From Massilia pinisoli (GTDB lineage: Bacteria > Pseudomonadota > Gammaproteobacteria > Burkholderiales > Burkholderiaceae_D): a stretch of 64,000 nt of DNA. The notes beneath the pieces were generated by a model. That model was not told where the DNA came from and did not search any database. It worked only from the letters and a program-made list of their open reading frames with translations. This document shows, in pieces, positions 26,429-35,914 of this stretch. Each line of letters starts with the position of its first letter. The stretch's first letter is position 1. Location: contig NZ_JANUGW010000024.1 in assembly GCF_024753285.1 (NCBI RefSeq), positions 1 to 64,000 on the forward strand, given 5' to 3'. The translations under genes and the position numbers were made by a program.

Positions 26429-28999
26429 ATGGTGACCCAATCCTCAGCCGTCCCGTCCCGTATCGACGACGTCCTCATCACGGCGGAATTGGAGCAGCGT
26501 CCGCGCCGCCCGCCGGACCACGCGGCCGAGAACCGCGCCATGGCCGCGCTCGCCCGGCAGCTGGCGGCCGATCCGCACGGTGCGCCGCAGAAGCTGGCGG
26601 AACTCGTGCTGGACCTGTGCGACGCCGACTCGGCCGGCATCAGCCTGCTCGAGGAACGGGACGGTGAGCGCATCTTCCGCTGGCAGGCGGCGGCCGGCTT
26701 GTTTGCCGACCACCTGGGCGGCACGATCGACTACGCCAGGAGCCCGTGCGGCGTCGTAGTCGAGCGCAATCAAACCATGCTGATGCGGCACGGCGAGCGC
26801 TACTTCAGCGCGATGGCCGGCTTCGACCCGCCGATGATCGAGATCCTGCTGGTGCCGTGGCGGGCGGAAGGCCGTGCCGTCGGTACCGTCTGGTTGATCA
26901 GCAACCGGTCCGGCCGCCAGTTCGACGCCGAGGATGCACGCGTGCTGCGCAACCTGGCCGATTTCGCGGCCGCCGCGTACCAGACCATCGTCGCGCTCGA
27001 GGAAACGGCCGAGAGCCGGCGCGAGCTGGTGCAGGCCGCGGAGGAGCGTACCCGCGTGCTGGCCGGACACAACCGCATGCTCGAACACGAGATCGCCCAG
27101 CGGCGCCAGGCCGACGACGCGCTGCGCGCCAGCGAGCAGCGCTACCGCGACCTGATTGGCGCGATCCCGGCCGGCGTGGTCGCATGCGACGCGGCGGGCA
27201 CGGTCGTGTTCTACAACGCGTGTGCCGCGCAGCTGTGCGCCGGTCCGCCCGGCGAGGCGCCGGCCTGCTGGGGCGCGGACGCGTGCGCCGCGAACGGCCA
27301 CAGTCTCGCCAATTTCACGGCGCCGCTGCACGATGTGCTGGCCGGCGGCGAGCCCGTCGTCGACCGCGAACTGGCCATCGAGCGACCGGACGGCAGCCGC
27401 ATCGACGTCCTGCTCAACATCACGCCGCTGCGCGACCATGCGGGCGCCGTCACGGGGGCCGTGAACATCGTGCAGGACATCACGGCGCGCAAGCGCGTGG
27501 AGACGGCGTTGCGCGCGTCCGAGCTGCGCTTCCGCACCTTGGCCGACACGGTGCCCGTGCTGATCTGGCAGAACGACGAAGTGGGCCGCAACGTCTACGT
27601 CAACCAGTACTACCTCGACTTCACGGGCCTGGGCCTGGAGGACGTGATGGGCGTGCGCTGGCACGACCTCGTGCATCCGGACGACGCACCCGGCTACATC
27701 GCCGACTACATGGATGCCGTGCGCACGCGCCGGCCGTGGCGCAACCTCGACCGCGTGCGCCGGCGCGACGGCCAGTGGCGCTGGTTCGACAATTATGCGC
27801 AGCCGCTGTTCGGGCCGGATGGCAAGTACGCGGGCCACGTCGGCGCCTCGCTCGACATCACGGACGCCGTGCTGGCCGAGCAGGCGCTGAAGGAGACGGA
27901 CCGGCGCAAGGACGAATTCCTCGCCGTGCTGGCGCACGAGCTGCGCAACCCGCTCGCGCCGATCAGCAACGCCGTGCACCTGCTGCGCCATCCGGACGGG
28001 CGCCGCCGCGCCGACCGCCTCGTCGAGATGCTGGGCCGCCAGGTACGCCAGATGATCAAGCTCGTCGACGACCTGCTGGAAATCTCGCGCATCACGCGCG
28101 ACAAGATCGAGCTCGATTCCCAGCCGTTGCTGCTGGCGGACGTCGTGCACGCGGCCGTCGAGACGAGCCGCCCCCTGATCGACCAGCACCACCACCACCT
28201 GGACGTGCGCCTGCCCGACGAGCCGCTCACCGTCCACGCGGACAGCGTGCGCCTGACGCAGGTGCTCGCCAACCTGCTCAACAACGCGGCCAAGTACACG
28301 GACCACGGCGGCCGCATCGAACTGGAAGCGCGGCGGGCCGGGCTCGACGTCGAGATCGCGGTGCGCGACAACGGCATCGGCATTCCGGCCGGCCACCTGC
28401 CCGAAGTGTTCGACATGTTCACGCAGGCGCATCGCGCGGCCGGGCGCGGGCAGGGCGGCCTCGGGATCGGGCTCGCGATGGTGCGCAGCCTCGTGCAGAT
28501 GCATGGCGGCACGGTGGAGGCGCGCAGCGCGGGGGCGGGGCGGGGGAGCGAATTCCTCGTGCGCCTGCCGCTGGCCGAGGCGCACGACGCGGACGACGAC
28601 GCGGACGCGGCCGCGGGCGCGGCACCGCTCGCGGGCCAGCGCATCCTCGTCGTGGACGACAACCGGGACGCGGCCGACACGCTCGCGATGCTGCTCGAGG
28701 CGGACGGTGCCCAGGCGCGCGCCGTGTACGGCGGCGAGGCGGCGCTGGAAGCGTTGCCCTCCCTGCGTCCGCACACGGTGCTGCTCGACCTGGGCATGCC
28801 CGAGATGGACGGCCTCGAGGTGGCGCGCCGCATCCGCGCCGAGCCCGCCTGGGCCGGCGTGCGCATCGTCGCGCTGACGGGATGGGGCCAGGAAAGCGAC
28901 CGCGAACGCACGCGCGGGGCCGGGTTCGATTTTCACCTCACCAAGCCTGTCGACCTGGCCCTGCTGCACGCGTGGCTCGGGACGCGGCGGACGCAATAA
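26429..28999 (+). CDS. Hybrid histidine kinase (GAF-PAS-PAS-HisKA-HATPase-REC)
   Basis: An 856-residue soluble sensor kinase. Residues about 55-210 form a GAF domain. Residues 235-355 and 370-485 form two PAS domains; the second reads FRTLADTVPVLIWQNDEVGR. The HisKA box has His503 in AHELRNPLAPISN. The ATPase has the N box LLNNAAKY and G boxes DNGIGIP and GGLGIGLAMV. The receiver has Asp787 in HTVLLDLGMPEMDG and Lys in HLTKPVD. No membrane segment is seen, so it senses a cytoplasmic signal. No partner response regulator is adjacent. The ATG at 26429 has no clear ribosome site, and the frame stays open to 26348. Confidence 0.9.
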   Translation: MVTQSSAVPSRIDDVLITAELEQRPRRPPDHAAENRAMAALARQLAADPHGAPQKLAELVLDLCDADSAGISLLEERDGERIFRWQAAAGLFADHLGGTIDYARSPCGVVVERNQTMLMRHGERYFSAMAGFDPPMIEILLVPWRAEGRAVGTVWLISNRSGRQFDAEDARVLRNLADFAAAAYQTIVALEETAESRRELVQAAEERTRVLAGHNRMLEHEIAQRRQADDALRASEQRYRDLIGAIPAGVVACDAAGTVVFYNACAAQLCAGPPGEAPACWGADACAANGHSLANFTAPLHDVLAGGEPVVDRELAIERPDGSRIDVLLNITPLRDHAGAVTGAVNIVQDITARKRVETALRASELRFRTLADTVPVLIWQNDEVGRNVYVNQYYLDFTGLGLEDVMGVRWHDLVHPDDAPGYIADYMDAVRTRRPWRNLDRVRRRDGQWRWFDNYAQPLFGPDGKYAGHVGASLDITDAVLAEQALKETDRRKDEFLAVLAHELRNPLAPISNAVHLLRHPDGRRRADRLVEMLGRQVRQMIKLVDDLLEISRITRDKIELDSQPLLLADVVHAAVETSRPLIDQHHHHLDVRLPDEPLTVHADSVRLTQVLANLLNNAAKYTDHGGRIELEARRAGLDVEIAVRDNGIGIPAGHLPEVFDMFTQAHRAAGRGQGGLGIGLAMVRSLVQMHGGTVEARSAGAGRGSEFLVRLPLAEAHDADDDADAAAGAAPLAGQRILVVDDNRDAADTLAMLLEADGAQARAVYGGEAALEALPSLRPHTVLLDLGMPEMDGLEVARRIRAEPAWAGVRIVALTGWGQESDRERTRGAGFDFHLTKPVDLALLHAWLGTRRTQ

Positions 29000-29081
29000 C
29001 CCTGCTTCGACACAAACGTGCGCGCCGTCCACCCTACGCCCCAACGCCTTGCGATACGCCTCGGGCGGTAACGCCACGTAT

Positions 29082-30062
29082 TCACCCGGCGCGCGCGCGA
29101 AACGCCTTGCGATAGGCCGCCGGCGACATCTGCAGCGCGGCGCGGAAATGCTGGCGCAGCGACAGCGCCGACCCGAAGCCCGCTTCCTGCGCCACCACCT
29201 CGACGGCCGCGTCGCCGGTCTCCAGCATGTCGCGCGCGTGCGCCAGCCGCTGGGCCAACAGCCATTGCTTGAACGACGTGCCCGTCGCCTGGCGGAAGTG
29301 GCGCGTGAAGTTACGCCGGCTCATGGCGGCGCGGTGCGCCAGGTCGTCGAGCGAATGGTCGCTGCCGAGGTGCCGCGTCACCCAGTCCAGCACGGCGGAC
29401 AGCCGGCCGTCGCTGCCGGATACGGGAAGCGGCCGCTCGATGAATTGCGCCTGACCGCCTTGCCGGTGCGGCGCCACCACGAGCATGCGCGCCACGTGGT
29501 TCGCCGCGTCCGCGCCGCACAGCCGGCGCAGCAGGTGCAGGCAGCAGTCGATACCGGCCGCCACGCCGGCCGACGTCAGCACGTCGCCGTCGTCCACGTA
29601 CAGCACGTCCGGATCGACCTTTACGCGCGGGTGGCGCCGTGCCAGTTCGTCCGCCGCGGCCCAGTGCGTGGCGGCCGTGCGGCCGTCCAGCAGGCCCGCC
29701 TCCGCAACGGGAAACGCGCCCAGGCACAGCGCGACGATGCAGGCACCGCGCGCGTGCGCGGCGCGCAATGCCTGCAGCAGCGCGGGCGGCGCGGGGCGGC
29801 AGTCGTCGTGCCACGCGGGCATCACGACGATGTCGGCCTTGGCCAGCGCTTCCAGGCCGTGGCGCGGCACGATGCCGAAGCCGGCGCTCGTCGCGAGCGG
29901 CGCTTCCGGGCCGGCGCCGCACACGGTCAGTTCGAAGCGGGCGCGCGCGTCCGTGCCGGGCCGGCCGCTGAACACGAGGCAGGGCACGGACAGGTGGAAT
30001 GGCGTCATGCCGTCGAAGGCGACGACGGCCACACGGTACTTGGCTGGCTGGGATCGGGTCAT
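29082..30062 (-). CDS. GlxA-family transcriptional regulator (DJ-1/PfpI + AraC HTH)
   Basis: A 326-residue regulator. Residues 10-190 form a class I glutamine amidotransferase-like (DJ-1/PfpI) domain with the elbow VALCLGAFPVAEAGLLDGR, a Cys at the usual site, and ATHWAAADELARRHP. Residues 220-320 form an AraC double HTH (SLDDLAHRAAMSRRNFTRHF, then VEVVAQEAGFGSALSLRQHF). Such proteins usually control catabolism of nitrogen compounds. It is divergent from the MBL hydrolase across 90 bp. The intergenic DNA downstream contains a second, frameshifted copy of its C-terminal coding end. Confidence 0.87.
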   Translation of the reverse strand: MTRSQPAKYRVAVVAFDGMTPFHLSVPCLVFSGRPGTDARARFELTVCGAGPEAPLATSAGFGIVPRHGLEALAKADIVVMPAWHDDCRPAPPALLQALRAAHARGACIVALCLGAFPVAEAGLLDGRTAATHWAAADELARRHPRVKVDPDVLYVDDGDVLTSAGVAAGIDCCLHLLRRLCGADAANHVARMLVVAPHRQGGQAQFIERPLPVSGSDGRLSAVLDWVTRHLGSDHSLDDLAHRAAMSRRNFTRHFRQATGTSFKQWLLAQRLAHARDMLETGDAAVEVVAQEAGFGSALSLRQHFRAALQMSPAAYRKAFRARAG

Positions 30063-30152
30063 GGCCCGATTATATCGAAAGGTGTCCTGCGGGCCACTAT
30101 CGGAGACTTCTCTGCGCCGCGACAATGGCTGCACACTTACCAAGGAGCCGCC

Positions 30153-30953
30153 ATGCAACTGACCCAGATCCGCAACGCCACCCTGCTCGTCGACTACGCC
30201 GGCAAGCGCTTCCTCGTCGATCCGCTGCTGGCCGACCGGGGCGCCTACCCGGGCTTCGCGGGCACGGCGAACAGCCATCTCGCCAATCCGCTCGTCGACC
30301 TGCCCGTGCCGCTGGCCACGCTGACGGACGTCGACGCGGTGATCGTCACGCACCTGCACCTCGACCACTGGGACGAGGCGGCGCGGCGCGTGCTGCCGCG
30401 CGGCCTGCCGCTGTTCGCGCAGAACGAGGCGGATGCCGCGGCCATCCGCGCCGACGGCTTCACGGACGTGCGCACGCTCGCCACGCACGGCCACACGGCG
30501 TTCGGCGCCATCCGCATCGCCCGCACGGACGGGCAGCACGGCAGCGACGCCGTAATGGCCGCCATCGGCGCGCGCATGGGCGAAGTGAGCGGCATCGTGC
30601 TGCGCCATCCGGACGAGCCGACCGTGTACATCGCCGGCGACACCGTGTGGAACGGCCACGTGGCGGCGGCGCTGGCCGCCTACGACCCGGACGTCGTCGT
30701 GCTGAACTGCGGCGATGCGCAGGTGCCGGGACTGGGCGCCATCATCATGGACCTGGACGACGTGGGGCGTGTCGCGCAGGCGGCACCGCGCGCAACCATC
30801 GTCGCGAGCCACCTGGAAGCCGTGAACCACTGCATGCTGTCGCGCGTCACGTTGCGCGAGTGGGTGCACGCACAGGGCCTGGGCGCGCGCGTGCACGTGC
30901 CCGACGACGGCGAGGCGCGCGTATTTGCGCTACCCGGCGCGGGTTCGAGGTAG
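30153..30953 (+). CDS. MBL-fold metallo-hydrolase
   Basis: A 266-residue enzyme of the metallo-beta-lactamase fold (UlaG-like branch). The zinc motif is THLHLDHWD, with His67, His69, Asp71 and His72. The third site is YIAGDTVWN (Asp), and a late His lies in IVASHLEAVNH. It opens with QIRNATLLVDYAGKRFLVDPLL, typical of this branch. Substrate is unknown; relatives act on lactones or phosphodiesters. AAGGAG precedes the ATG by seven bases. It is divergent from the GlxA-type regulator, which is a likely controller by position. Confidence 0.87.
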   Translation: MQLTQIRNATLLVDYAGKRFLVDPLLADRGAYPGFAGTANSHLANPLVDLPVPLATLTDVDAVIVTHLHLDHWDEAARRVLPRGLPLFAQNEADAAAIRADGFTDVRTLATHGHTAFGAIRIARTDGQHGSDAVMAAIGARMGEVSGIVLRHPDEPTVYIAGDTVWNGHVAAALAAYDPDVVVLNCGDAQVPGLGAIIMDLDDVGRVAQAAPRATIVASHLEAVNHCMLSRVTLREWVHAQGLGARVHVPDDGEARVFALPGAGSR

Positions 30954-30998
30954 TATGCGGGGAATGCGGCGCGGCGCCGCGCACCGACGAGATGAGCC

Positions 30999-31781
30999 AT
31001 GTCCATCGATGCCACCGACTTCGACGAGTACCTGCAGTTCGCCAACGAACTGGCCGATGCGGCTGCCGCCGCCATCCTGCCGCATTTCCGTGCCGGCGGC
31101 GGCGCCGAGAACAAGAGCGCGCACGGCTTCGATCCCGTCACCGCGGCCGACCGCGGCGCCGAACGGGCGATGCGTGCGCTGATCCAGGCGCGCTACCCGC
31201 ACCACGCGATCCTCGGCGAGGAAGAGGGCGGCCAGGCCGGCACCGGCCTCACGTGGGTGCTCGACCCCATCGACGGCACAAAGGCCTTCCTGCTCGGCCT
31301 GCCGTTGTGGGGGACATTGATCGCGCTGAACGACGGCACGCGCCCCGTGCTGGGCCTGATGAATCAACCGTTCACGCGCGAGCGCTTCGTCGGCACGGCG
31401 CACTGCGCGTGGAACGGCGGCCACGTGCTGCACACGCGTGCGTGCGCGCAACCGGCCGACGCGCACGTGATGTGCACGTCGCCCGACATCTTCGATCCCG
31501 CGCAGCGCGCCACGTTCGACGCCGTGGCCGCCCGCGCGCGGCTGCTGCGCTACGGCGGCGATTGCTACGCCTACTGCATGCTGGCGTCCGGCCACGTCGA
31601 CGCCGTCATCGAGGCCGGGCTGAAACCGTGGGACGTGCAGGCGCTCGTCCCGATCATCGAAGGTGCGGGCGGCATCGTCACGACGTGGGACGGTGGCGAC
31701 GTCCAGCATGGCGGCACGGTGCTCGCGTGCGGCGACGCGCGCCTGCACGCGCAGCTCGTCACGGCGCTGGGCGGGTCGTAG
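30999..31781 (+). CDS. Inositol monophosphatase-family phosphatase (HisN-like)
   Basis: A 260-residue Mg-dependent phosphatase. Metal motifs are in place: GEEEGG (Glu pair), DPIDGTKAF (Asp-x-Ile-Asp-Gly-Thr) and LKPWDVQALVPIIEGAGG (Trp-Asp). Size and motifs fit the histidinol-phosphate phosphatase branch, or an inositol monophosphatase. The assignment to histidine biosynthesis is uncertain because no his gene is nearby. Its last 23 bases overlap the molybdenum hydroxylase gene in antisense. It lies 45 bp after the MBL gene on the same strand. Confidence 0.83.
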   Translation: MSIDATDFDEYLQFANELADAAAAAILPHFRAGGGAENKSAHGFDPVTAADRGAERAMRALIQARYPHHAILGEEEGGQAGTGLTWVLDPIDGTKAFLLGLPLWGTLIALNDGTRPVLGLMNQPFTRERFVGTAHCAWNGGHVLHTRACAQPADAHVMCTSPDIFDPAQRATFDAVAARARLLRYGGDCYAYCMLASGHVDAVIEAGLKPWDVQALVPIIEGAGGIVTTWDGGDVQHGGTVLACGDARLHAQLVTALGGS

Positions 31782-34077
31782 CGGGCAGGTCGCGGTCGCC
31801 CAGCAGCAGCTTGTCGGGCGTGATGGGCGTCGTGCGCAGGCGCTTGCCCGTCGCGTGGAAGACGGCATTGGCGACGGCGGCCGCCACGCCGACGATGCCG
31901 ATCTCGCCCACGCCCTTCGCGCCCAGCTGGCGGCTGACGATGCGGTCTTCCTCGTCGGCGAAGATCACCTGCACGTCGGGAATGTCGGCATTGACGGCCA
32001 CGTGGTATTCCGCGAAGTCGTGGTTCATGAAGCGGCCCAGACGGTGGTCCGTGAACGTCTCCTCGTGCAGCGCCTGGCTGATGCCCCACACGACGGCGCC
32101 GCTGACCTGGCTCGCGGCCGTCTTCGCGTTGATGATGCGGCCCGCCGCGACGGCGCTGACGGCGCGCGTGACGCGCACCATGCCGAGCCGCTCGTTCACG
32201 CGCACCTCGACGAACACGGCGGAATGCACGGCGCGCGCGAACTTGCGCTGCTTGAGCAATTGCGGCGTCATGAAGAATTTTTCCTCGACCCGGTCGCGGC
32301 CCGCCTGCGCCAGCACGTCCGCCAGCGCCACGCCGCGCTCCGGCTGCCCGAGCAGGTGGAGGCGGCCGCCGGAGAATTCCACGTCCTTCGGCTTGCACTC
32401 CTTGAACAGCCCGTCGTCGCGGCAGCGTGCCAGCTTGAACAAGGTGTTCTTGAGTTTGTCGCAGGCGCCGGCGACGGCGCCGCCCACGGTCGTCACGTGC
32501 GACGAGCCGCCTTCGACGGGCGCCAGCGGCAAGGTGGAATCGCCGAGCTGGAACGTCACCCGCTCGAGCGGCAGGCCGAGGCGCTCCGCCGCGATCATCG
32601 CCATCACCGTGTACGTGCCGGTGCCGATATCGGACGCTGCGCTCGACACGACGAGGCGTCCGTCCGCATGCAGCACGGCCGATGCGCGCGCGATCATCAC
32701 GAGCGAATCCCACACGCCCGTCGCCATGCCCCAGCCGACGAGTTCATCGCCGGCGCGCATCGAGCGGGGCTCGATGGGGCGGTCGTGCCAGCCGAAGCGG
32801 TCGGCGCCCAGCCGGTAGCACTGGCGCAGTTCCTTGCTGGAGTAGGGTTTGTCGTCGAGGTGGTCGTGCTCCGCGTAGTTCGTCAGGCGCAGTTCGAGCG
32901 GGTCCATCCGGAGCGCGTACGCCAGCTCGTCCATCGCCACTTCCATCGCGTGCACGCCGTGCGCGGCGCCCGGTGCACGCATGTCGATGGGCGTCGCGCG
33001 GTCCTGTTCGACGAGCCGGTAGTCCAGGTGGATGTTGTCGCAGGCGTACAGATGGCCGGACCAGTTGACGACGACCTGCACGTAGTCTTCGAGGCGCGAC
33101 GTCTCCTGCACGGCCTCGTGCCACACGGCCTGCAGCTTGCCGACCGCGTCGGCCGCGAGCCGCACGCGGTGCCACGTCTCGGGCCGGTGGCCGAAGCTGA
33201 ACATCTGCTGGCGCGTGAGCACGACGCGCACGGAACGCTTCAGCTGCAGCGCGGCCATCACGGCGAGCGGCAGCTGGTATTGCGGGCGCAGGCCGGCGCC
33301 GAACGCACCGCCCACGTACGGGTTGCGCACCGTGACCTTGTCCTTGCCGAGGCCGAACACGTGCGACACGTACCAGCGGCTGTTCTGCGAGCTCTGGGTC
33401 TTGTCGTAGATCGTCAGGTGGCCGTCCGCGCCCACCACGACGGTGGAGGCGAACATCTCCATCGGGTTGTGGTGCTCGACGGCGTTGTAGTACTCCGCCT
33501 CGATCTTCACGGGCGCCGAGTTCCACGCCTGCGTCGCATCGCCTTTCGACTTCGGCGGTGCGAAGCCCGGTGTCATCGGGCGCGGCGCGTACGCCTTGTG
33601 CAGGCCCGCCAGCATGTCCGTGTCGTGTTCCTCCACGTCGTACGTGACGCCCACGAGGCGCGCGGCGTGGCGCGCGGCCTCGAACGTCTCCGCCACGACG
33701 AGCGCCACGGGCTGGCCGCTCCAGAACACGCGGCTGGAAAACAGGGGACGGAACGGCGAGCCGCCCGGCGCCGTCATGTCCTTGTACGCGAGGTCGTGCG
33801 CGCGCATCTTCGGGCGGTTCTCGTGCGTGAGCACGTCGATCACGCCGGGCACGCCGAGGGCGGCCGTCGCGTCGATGGCCTTGATGCGGCCGCGCGCGAC
33901 GGTGCTGGTGACGACGACGCCGTACGCGAGGTCCGGCGCCGCGACCTCGGCCGCGTACTGCGCCGCGCCCGTGACTTTCGCGCGGCCGTCGACGCGCGAC
34001 ACGGCCATGCCGCTTTGCACGGGGCCCGTGCCGTCCGGCGCGACCGGCGTGCGCAGCTCGGGAATCAGGTCCGTCAT
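31759..34077 (-). CDS. Molybdenum hydroxylase large subunit (xanthine dehydrogenase family, PaoC-like)
   Basis: A 772-residue molybdopterin-binding subunit. The N-terminal aldehyde oxidase/XDH hammerhead domain has GRAKVTGAAQYAAEV. The Moco-binding domain contains VGGAFGAGLRPQYQLPLAVM, an MRAPGAAHGVHAMEVAMDELA block and the active-site Glu in QLGAKGVGEIGIVG. The FAD and FeS subunits are encoded upstream with ATGA overlaps, as in paoABC of E. coli (periplasmic aldehyde oxidoreductase). No Tat signal is present on any subunit, so the complex is probably cytoplasmic here. The substrate is likely an aldehyde or N-heterocycle. No maturation gene (PaoD/XdhC) is seen in the window. Confidence 0.9.
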   Translation of the reverse strand: MTDLIPELRTPVAPDGTGPVQSGMAVSRVDGRAKVTGAAQYAAEVAAPDLAYGVVVTSTVARGRIKAIDATAALGVPGVIDVLTHENRPKMRAHDLAYKDMTAPGGSPFRPLFSSRVFWSGQPVALVVAETFEAARHAARLVGVTYDVEEHDTDMLAGLHKAYAPRPMTPGFAPPKSKGDATQAWNSAPVKIEAEYYNAVEHHNPMEMFASTVVVGADGHLTIYDKTQSSQNSRWYVSHVFGLGKDKVTVRNPYVGGAFGAGLRPQYQLPLAVMAALQLKRSVRVVLTRQQMFSFGHRPETWHRVRLAADAVGKLQAVWHEAVQETSRLEDYVQVVVNWSGHLYACDNIHLDYRLVEQDRATPIDMRAPGAAHGVHAMEVAMDELAYALRMDPLELRLTNYAEHDHLDDKPYSSKELRQCYRLGADRFGWHDRPIEPRSMRAGDELVGWGMATGVWDSLVMIARASAVLHADGRLVVSSAASDIGTGTYTVMAMIAAERLGLPLERVTFQLGDSTLPLAPVEGGSSHVTTVGGAVAGACDKLKNTLFKLARCRDDGLFKECKPKDVEFSGGRLHLLGQPERGVALADVLAQAGRDRVEEKFFMTPQLLKQRKFARAVHSAVFVEVRVNERLGMVRVTRAVSAVAAGRIINAKTAASQVSGAVVWGISQALHEETFTDHRLGRFMNHDFAEYHVAVNADIPDVQVIFADEEDRIVSRQLGAKGVGEIGIVGVAAAVANAVFHATGKRLRTTPITPDKLLLGDRDLPATTRPAP

Positions 34078-35075
34078 CGCGCGCCTCCCCGCATGGCGTT
34101 CGTCAGGGCCTGCACGACGGCGTTGTGCGCGAGCGGTATCTTGAAATCGTTCTGGCCCCAGCCGCGCGCGCCATGCAGGATGCGGTCCGCCGCCGCGGCG
34201 AACGCAGGCTCGCCCGCCGGGTGGCCCACCAGTCGTTCTTCCGCGTCCTCGACGCGCCACGGCTTGTGCGCGACGCCGCCCAGTGCGATGCGGGCGGCGC
34301 GGATCGTGCCGTCTTCGTCGAGGTCGAGCGCGGCGGCCACCGACACGAGCGCGAACGCATATGACAGGCGGTCGCGCACCTTCACGTACGCGCTGTGCCG
34401 CGCGAAACGGCGCCCGTCCGGCAAGGCGATGTGCGTGACGAGTTCTCCCGGCTGCAACGTGTTGTCGACGTCGGGCGTGTCGCCGGGCAGGCGGTGGAAG
34501 TCGGCGAACGGAATGGCCCGCTCGCCGTTCGCCGCGCGCACGTGCACGGTCGCGTCGAGCGCGCGCAGCGCCACGCACATGTCGGACGGATGCGTGGCGA
34601 TGCAGCGCTCGCTCGTGCCGAGGATCGCCAACTGGCGGTTGATGCCGGCCTTCGCGGGGCAGCCCGTGCCCGGCTCGCGCTTGTTGCACGGCGCCCCCGT
34701 GTCGTAGAAATACACGCAGCGGGTGCGCTGCAGCACGTTGCCGCCGTTCGTCGCCATATTGCGCAACTGGGGCGACGCGCCTGCGAGGATCGCGGCGGAC
34801 AGCAGCGGATAGCGTTCGCGCACCAGCGGGTGATACGCGGTGTCGGCGTTGCGGGCGAGGGCGCCCAGGCGCAGGCCGGCACCGTCTTCCGCGATCGCAT
34901 CGAGGCCCGCGCCGGCGAGCGCGTTGATGTCGACGAGGGCGGACGGCGCCATCACGCCGGCCTTCATCAGGTCGACCAGATTGGTGCCGCCGGCGACGGG
35001 ACGGGCGCCCGGCGCCGCGAGCGCGGCGAGGGCCGCGCCGACGTCCTGCGGCTGCGTGTAGGCGAAGGGGTTCAT
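34074..35075 (-). CDS. Molybdenum hydroxylase FAD subunit with 4Fe-4S insertion (PaoB-like)
   Basis: A 333-residue FAD-binding subunit. The FAD site PVAGGTNLVDLMKAG lies near residues 27-40. ATNGGNVLQRTRCVYFYDTG holds the second FAD motif. The insertion CVYFYDTGAPCNKREPGTGC with its four Cys matches the extra 4Fe-4S site of PaoB-type subunits, a feature that ordinary xanthine dehydrogenase FAD subunits lack. The stop overlaps the start of the large subunit (ATGA), and the start overlaps the FeS subunit stop, so the three are translationally coupled. Confidence 0.88.
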   Translation of the reverse strand: MNPFAYTQPQDVGAALAALAAPGARPVAGGTNLVDLMKAGVMAPSALVDINALAGAGLDAIAEDGAGLRLGALARNADTAYHPLVRERYPLLSAAILAGASPQLRNMATNGGNVLQRTRCVYFYDTGAPCNKREPGTGCPAKAGINRQLAILGTSERCIATHPSDMCVALRALDATVHVRAANGERAIPFADFHRLPGDTPDVDNTLQPGELVTHIALPDGRRFARHSAYVKVRDRLSYAFALVSVAAALDLDEDGTIRAARIALGGVAHKPWRVEDAEERLVGHPAGEPAFAAAADRILHGARGWGQNDFKIPLAHNAVVQALTNAMRGGAR

Positions 35076-35569
35076 GTGGATTCCGGGCCGGGAATGGCGA
35101 TGCCCTGCACGGCGCATACGGCGCGCGCGATCTGCGGATACGCGCCGCAGCGGCACAGGTTCCCGCTCATCAGCTCACGCACGTCGTCGTAGGTTGTCGC
35201 CTGGCCCTCGGCGGCGAGGCCGGCCGCCGAACAGATCTGGCCCGGCGTGCAGTAGCCGCACTGGAAAGCGTCGTGCTCGATGAAGGCCTGCTGCAGCGGA
35301 TGCAGGCGGTCGCCGTCCGCCAGGCCCTCGATCGTCGTGACGGCGTGGCCGTCCTGCATGACGGCGAGAGTGAGACAGGCGTTGATGCGGCGCCCGTCCA
35401 GCAGCACCGTGCAGGCGCCGCACTGGCCGTGGTCGCAGCCTTTCTTCGTCCCCGTCAGGCCGGCCCGTTCGCGCAGCAGGTCGAGCAGGGTGACCCACGC
35501 CTCGACGGCGAACGTGCGTTCCTGTCCGTTGATGTGCAGGCGGATGGGGTAGTGCGGGCAAGCGTCCAT
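35072..35569 (-). CDS. Molybdenum hydroxylase 2Fe-2S subunit (PaoA-like)
   Basis: A 165-residue protein with two [2Fe-2S] domains. The plant ferredoxin-type domain has KGCDHGQCGACTVLLDG with a later Cys in NACLTLAV. The helical domain has CGYCTPGQ and NLCRCGAYPQI. It passes electrons from the molybdenum centre to FAD. The ATG at 35569 has GAGGA upstream; an ORF extension to 35671 is not supported. E. coli PaoA carries a Tat leader; this protein starts with MDACPHYPIRLHINGQ and lacks it. It is the first gene of the operon. Confidence 0.9.
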   Translation of the reverse strand: MDACPHYPIRLHINGQERTFAVEAWVTLLDLLRERAGLTGTKKGCDHGQCGACTVLLDGRRINACLTLAVMQDGHAVTTIEGLADGDRLHPLQQAFIEHDAFQCGYCTPGQICSAAGLAAEGQATTYDDVRELMSGNLCRCGAYPQIARAVCAVQGIAIPGPEST

Positions 35570-35914
35570 GGCGTCCTCGTACGGGCGAAGGTTCAACCAT
35601 ACGGTCCGGCCAGCCGCCGTTCGGTTCGCTGACACACACAGTCCGGCCGCCTCGGCAGGTCGGTGTGACATTTGTGCAGCAAAACTGATCTCTTCTGCAT
35701 AAAAAATGAATTCTCGCCAATTATTTCACTGTAGAATGTTTGCGAAGTTTTATGACGGCATAGGATGTGCCCGCGTTGCAACGGATGTGGCTCCAATGCA
35801 CAGTTCGGTGAGAATCGGATAGAATTTATTGCAAAGGCTGCGTATTGCGCTGAATTGCCTCGTTTCCGGCCTTGATCCGCCGGTTCTTTCTTCGCCGTCC
35901 AGGCAAGGATGCTC
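35570..35914. promoter_or_regulatory. Divergent control region between molybdenum hydroxylase operon and GAF-GGDEF gene
   Basis: A 345 bp stretch, clearly more AT-rich than its surroundings from about 35680 to 35840. It must hold the promoters of both divergent units. I see several A/T blocks and TAGAAT-like -10 candidates (35732-35737 and 35820-35825), without a convincing -35 partner. No gene or RNA was recognised. Confidence 0.45.

Noticed and set aside
26444..29077. An 877-codon minus-strand frame opposite the hybrid histidine kinase
   Set aside because: Composition is typical of an antisense shadow; the kinase on the plus strand has all signature boxes. Only its first codons (PPEAYRKAL) are of interest, as an AraC-tail remnant.
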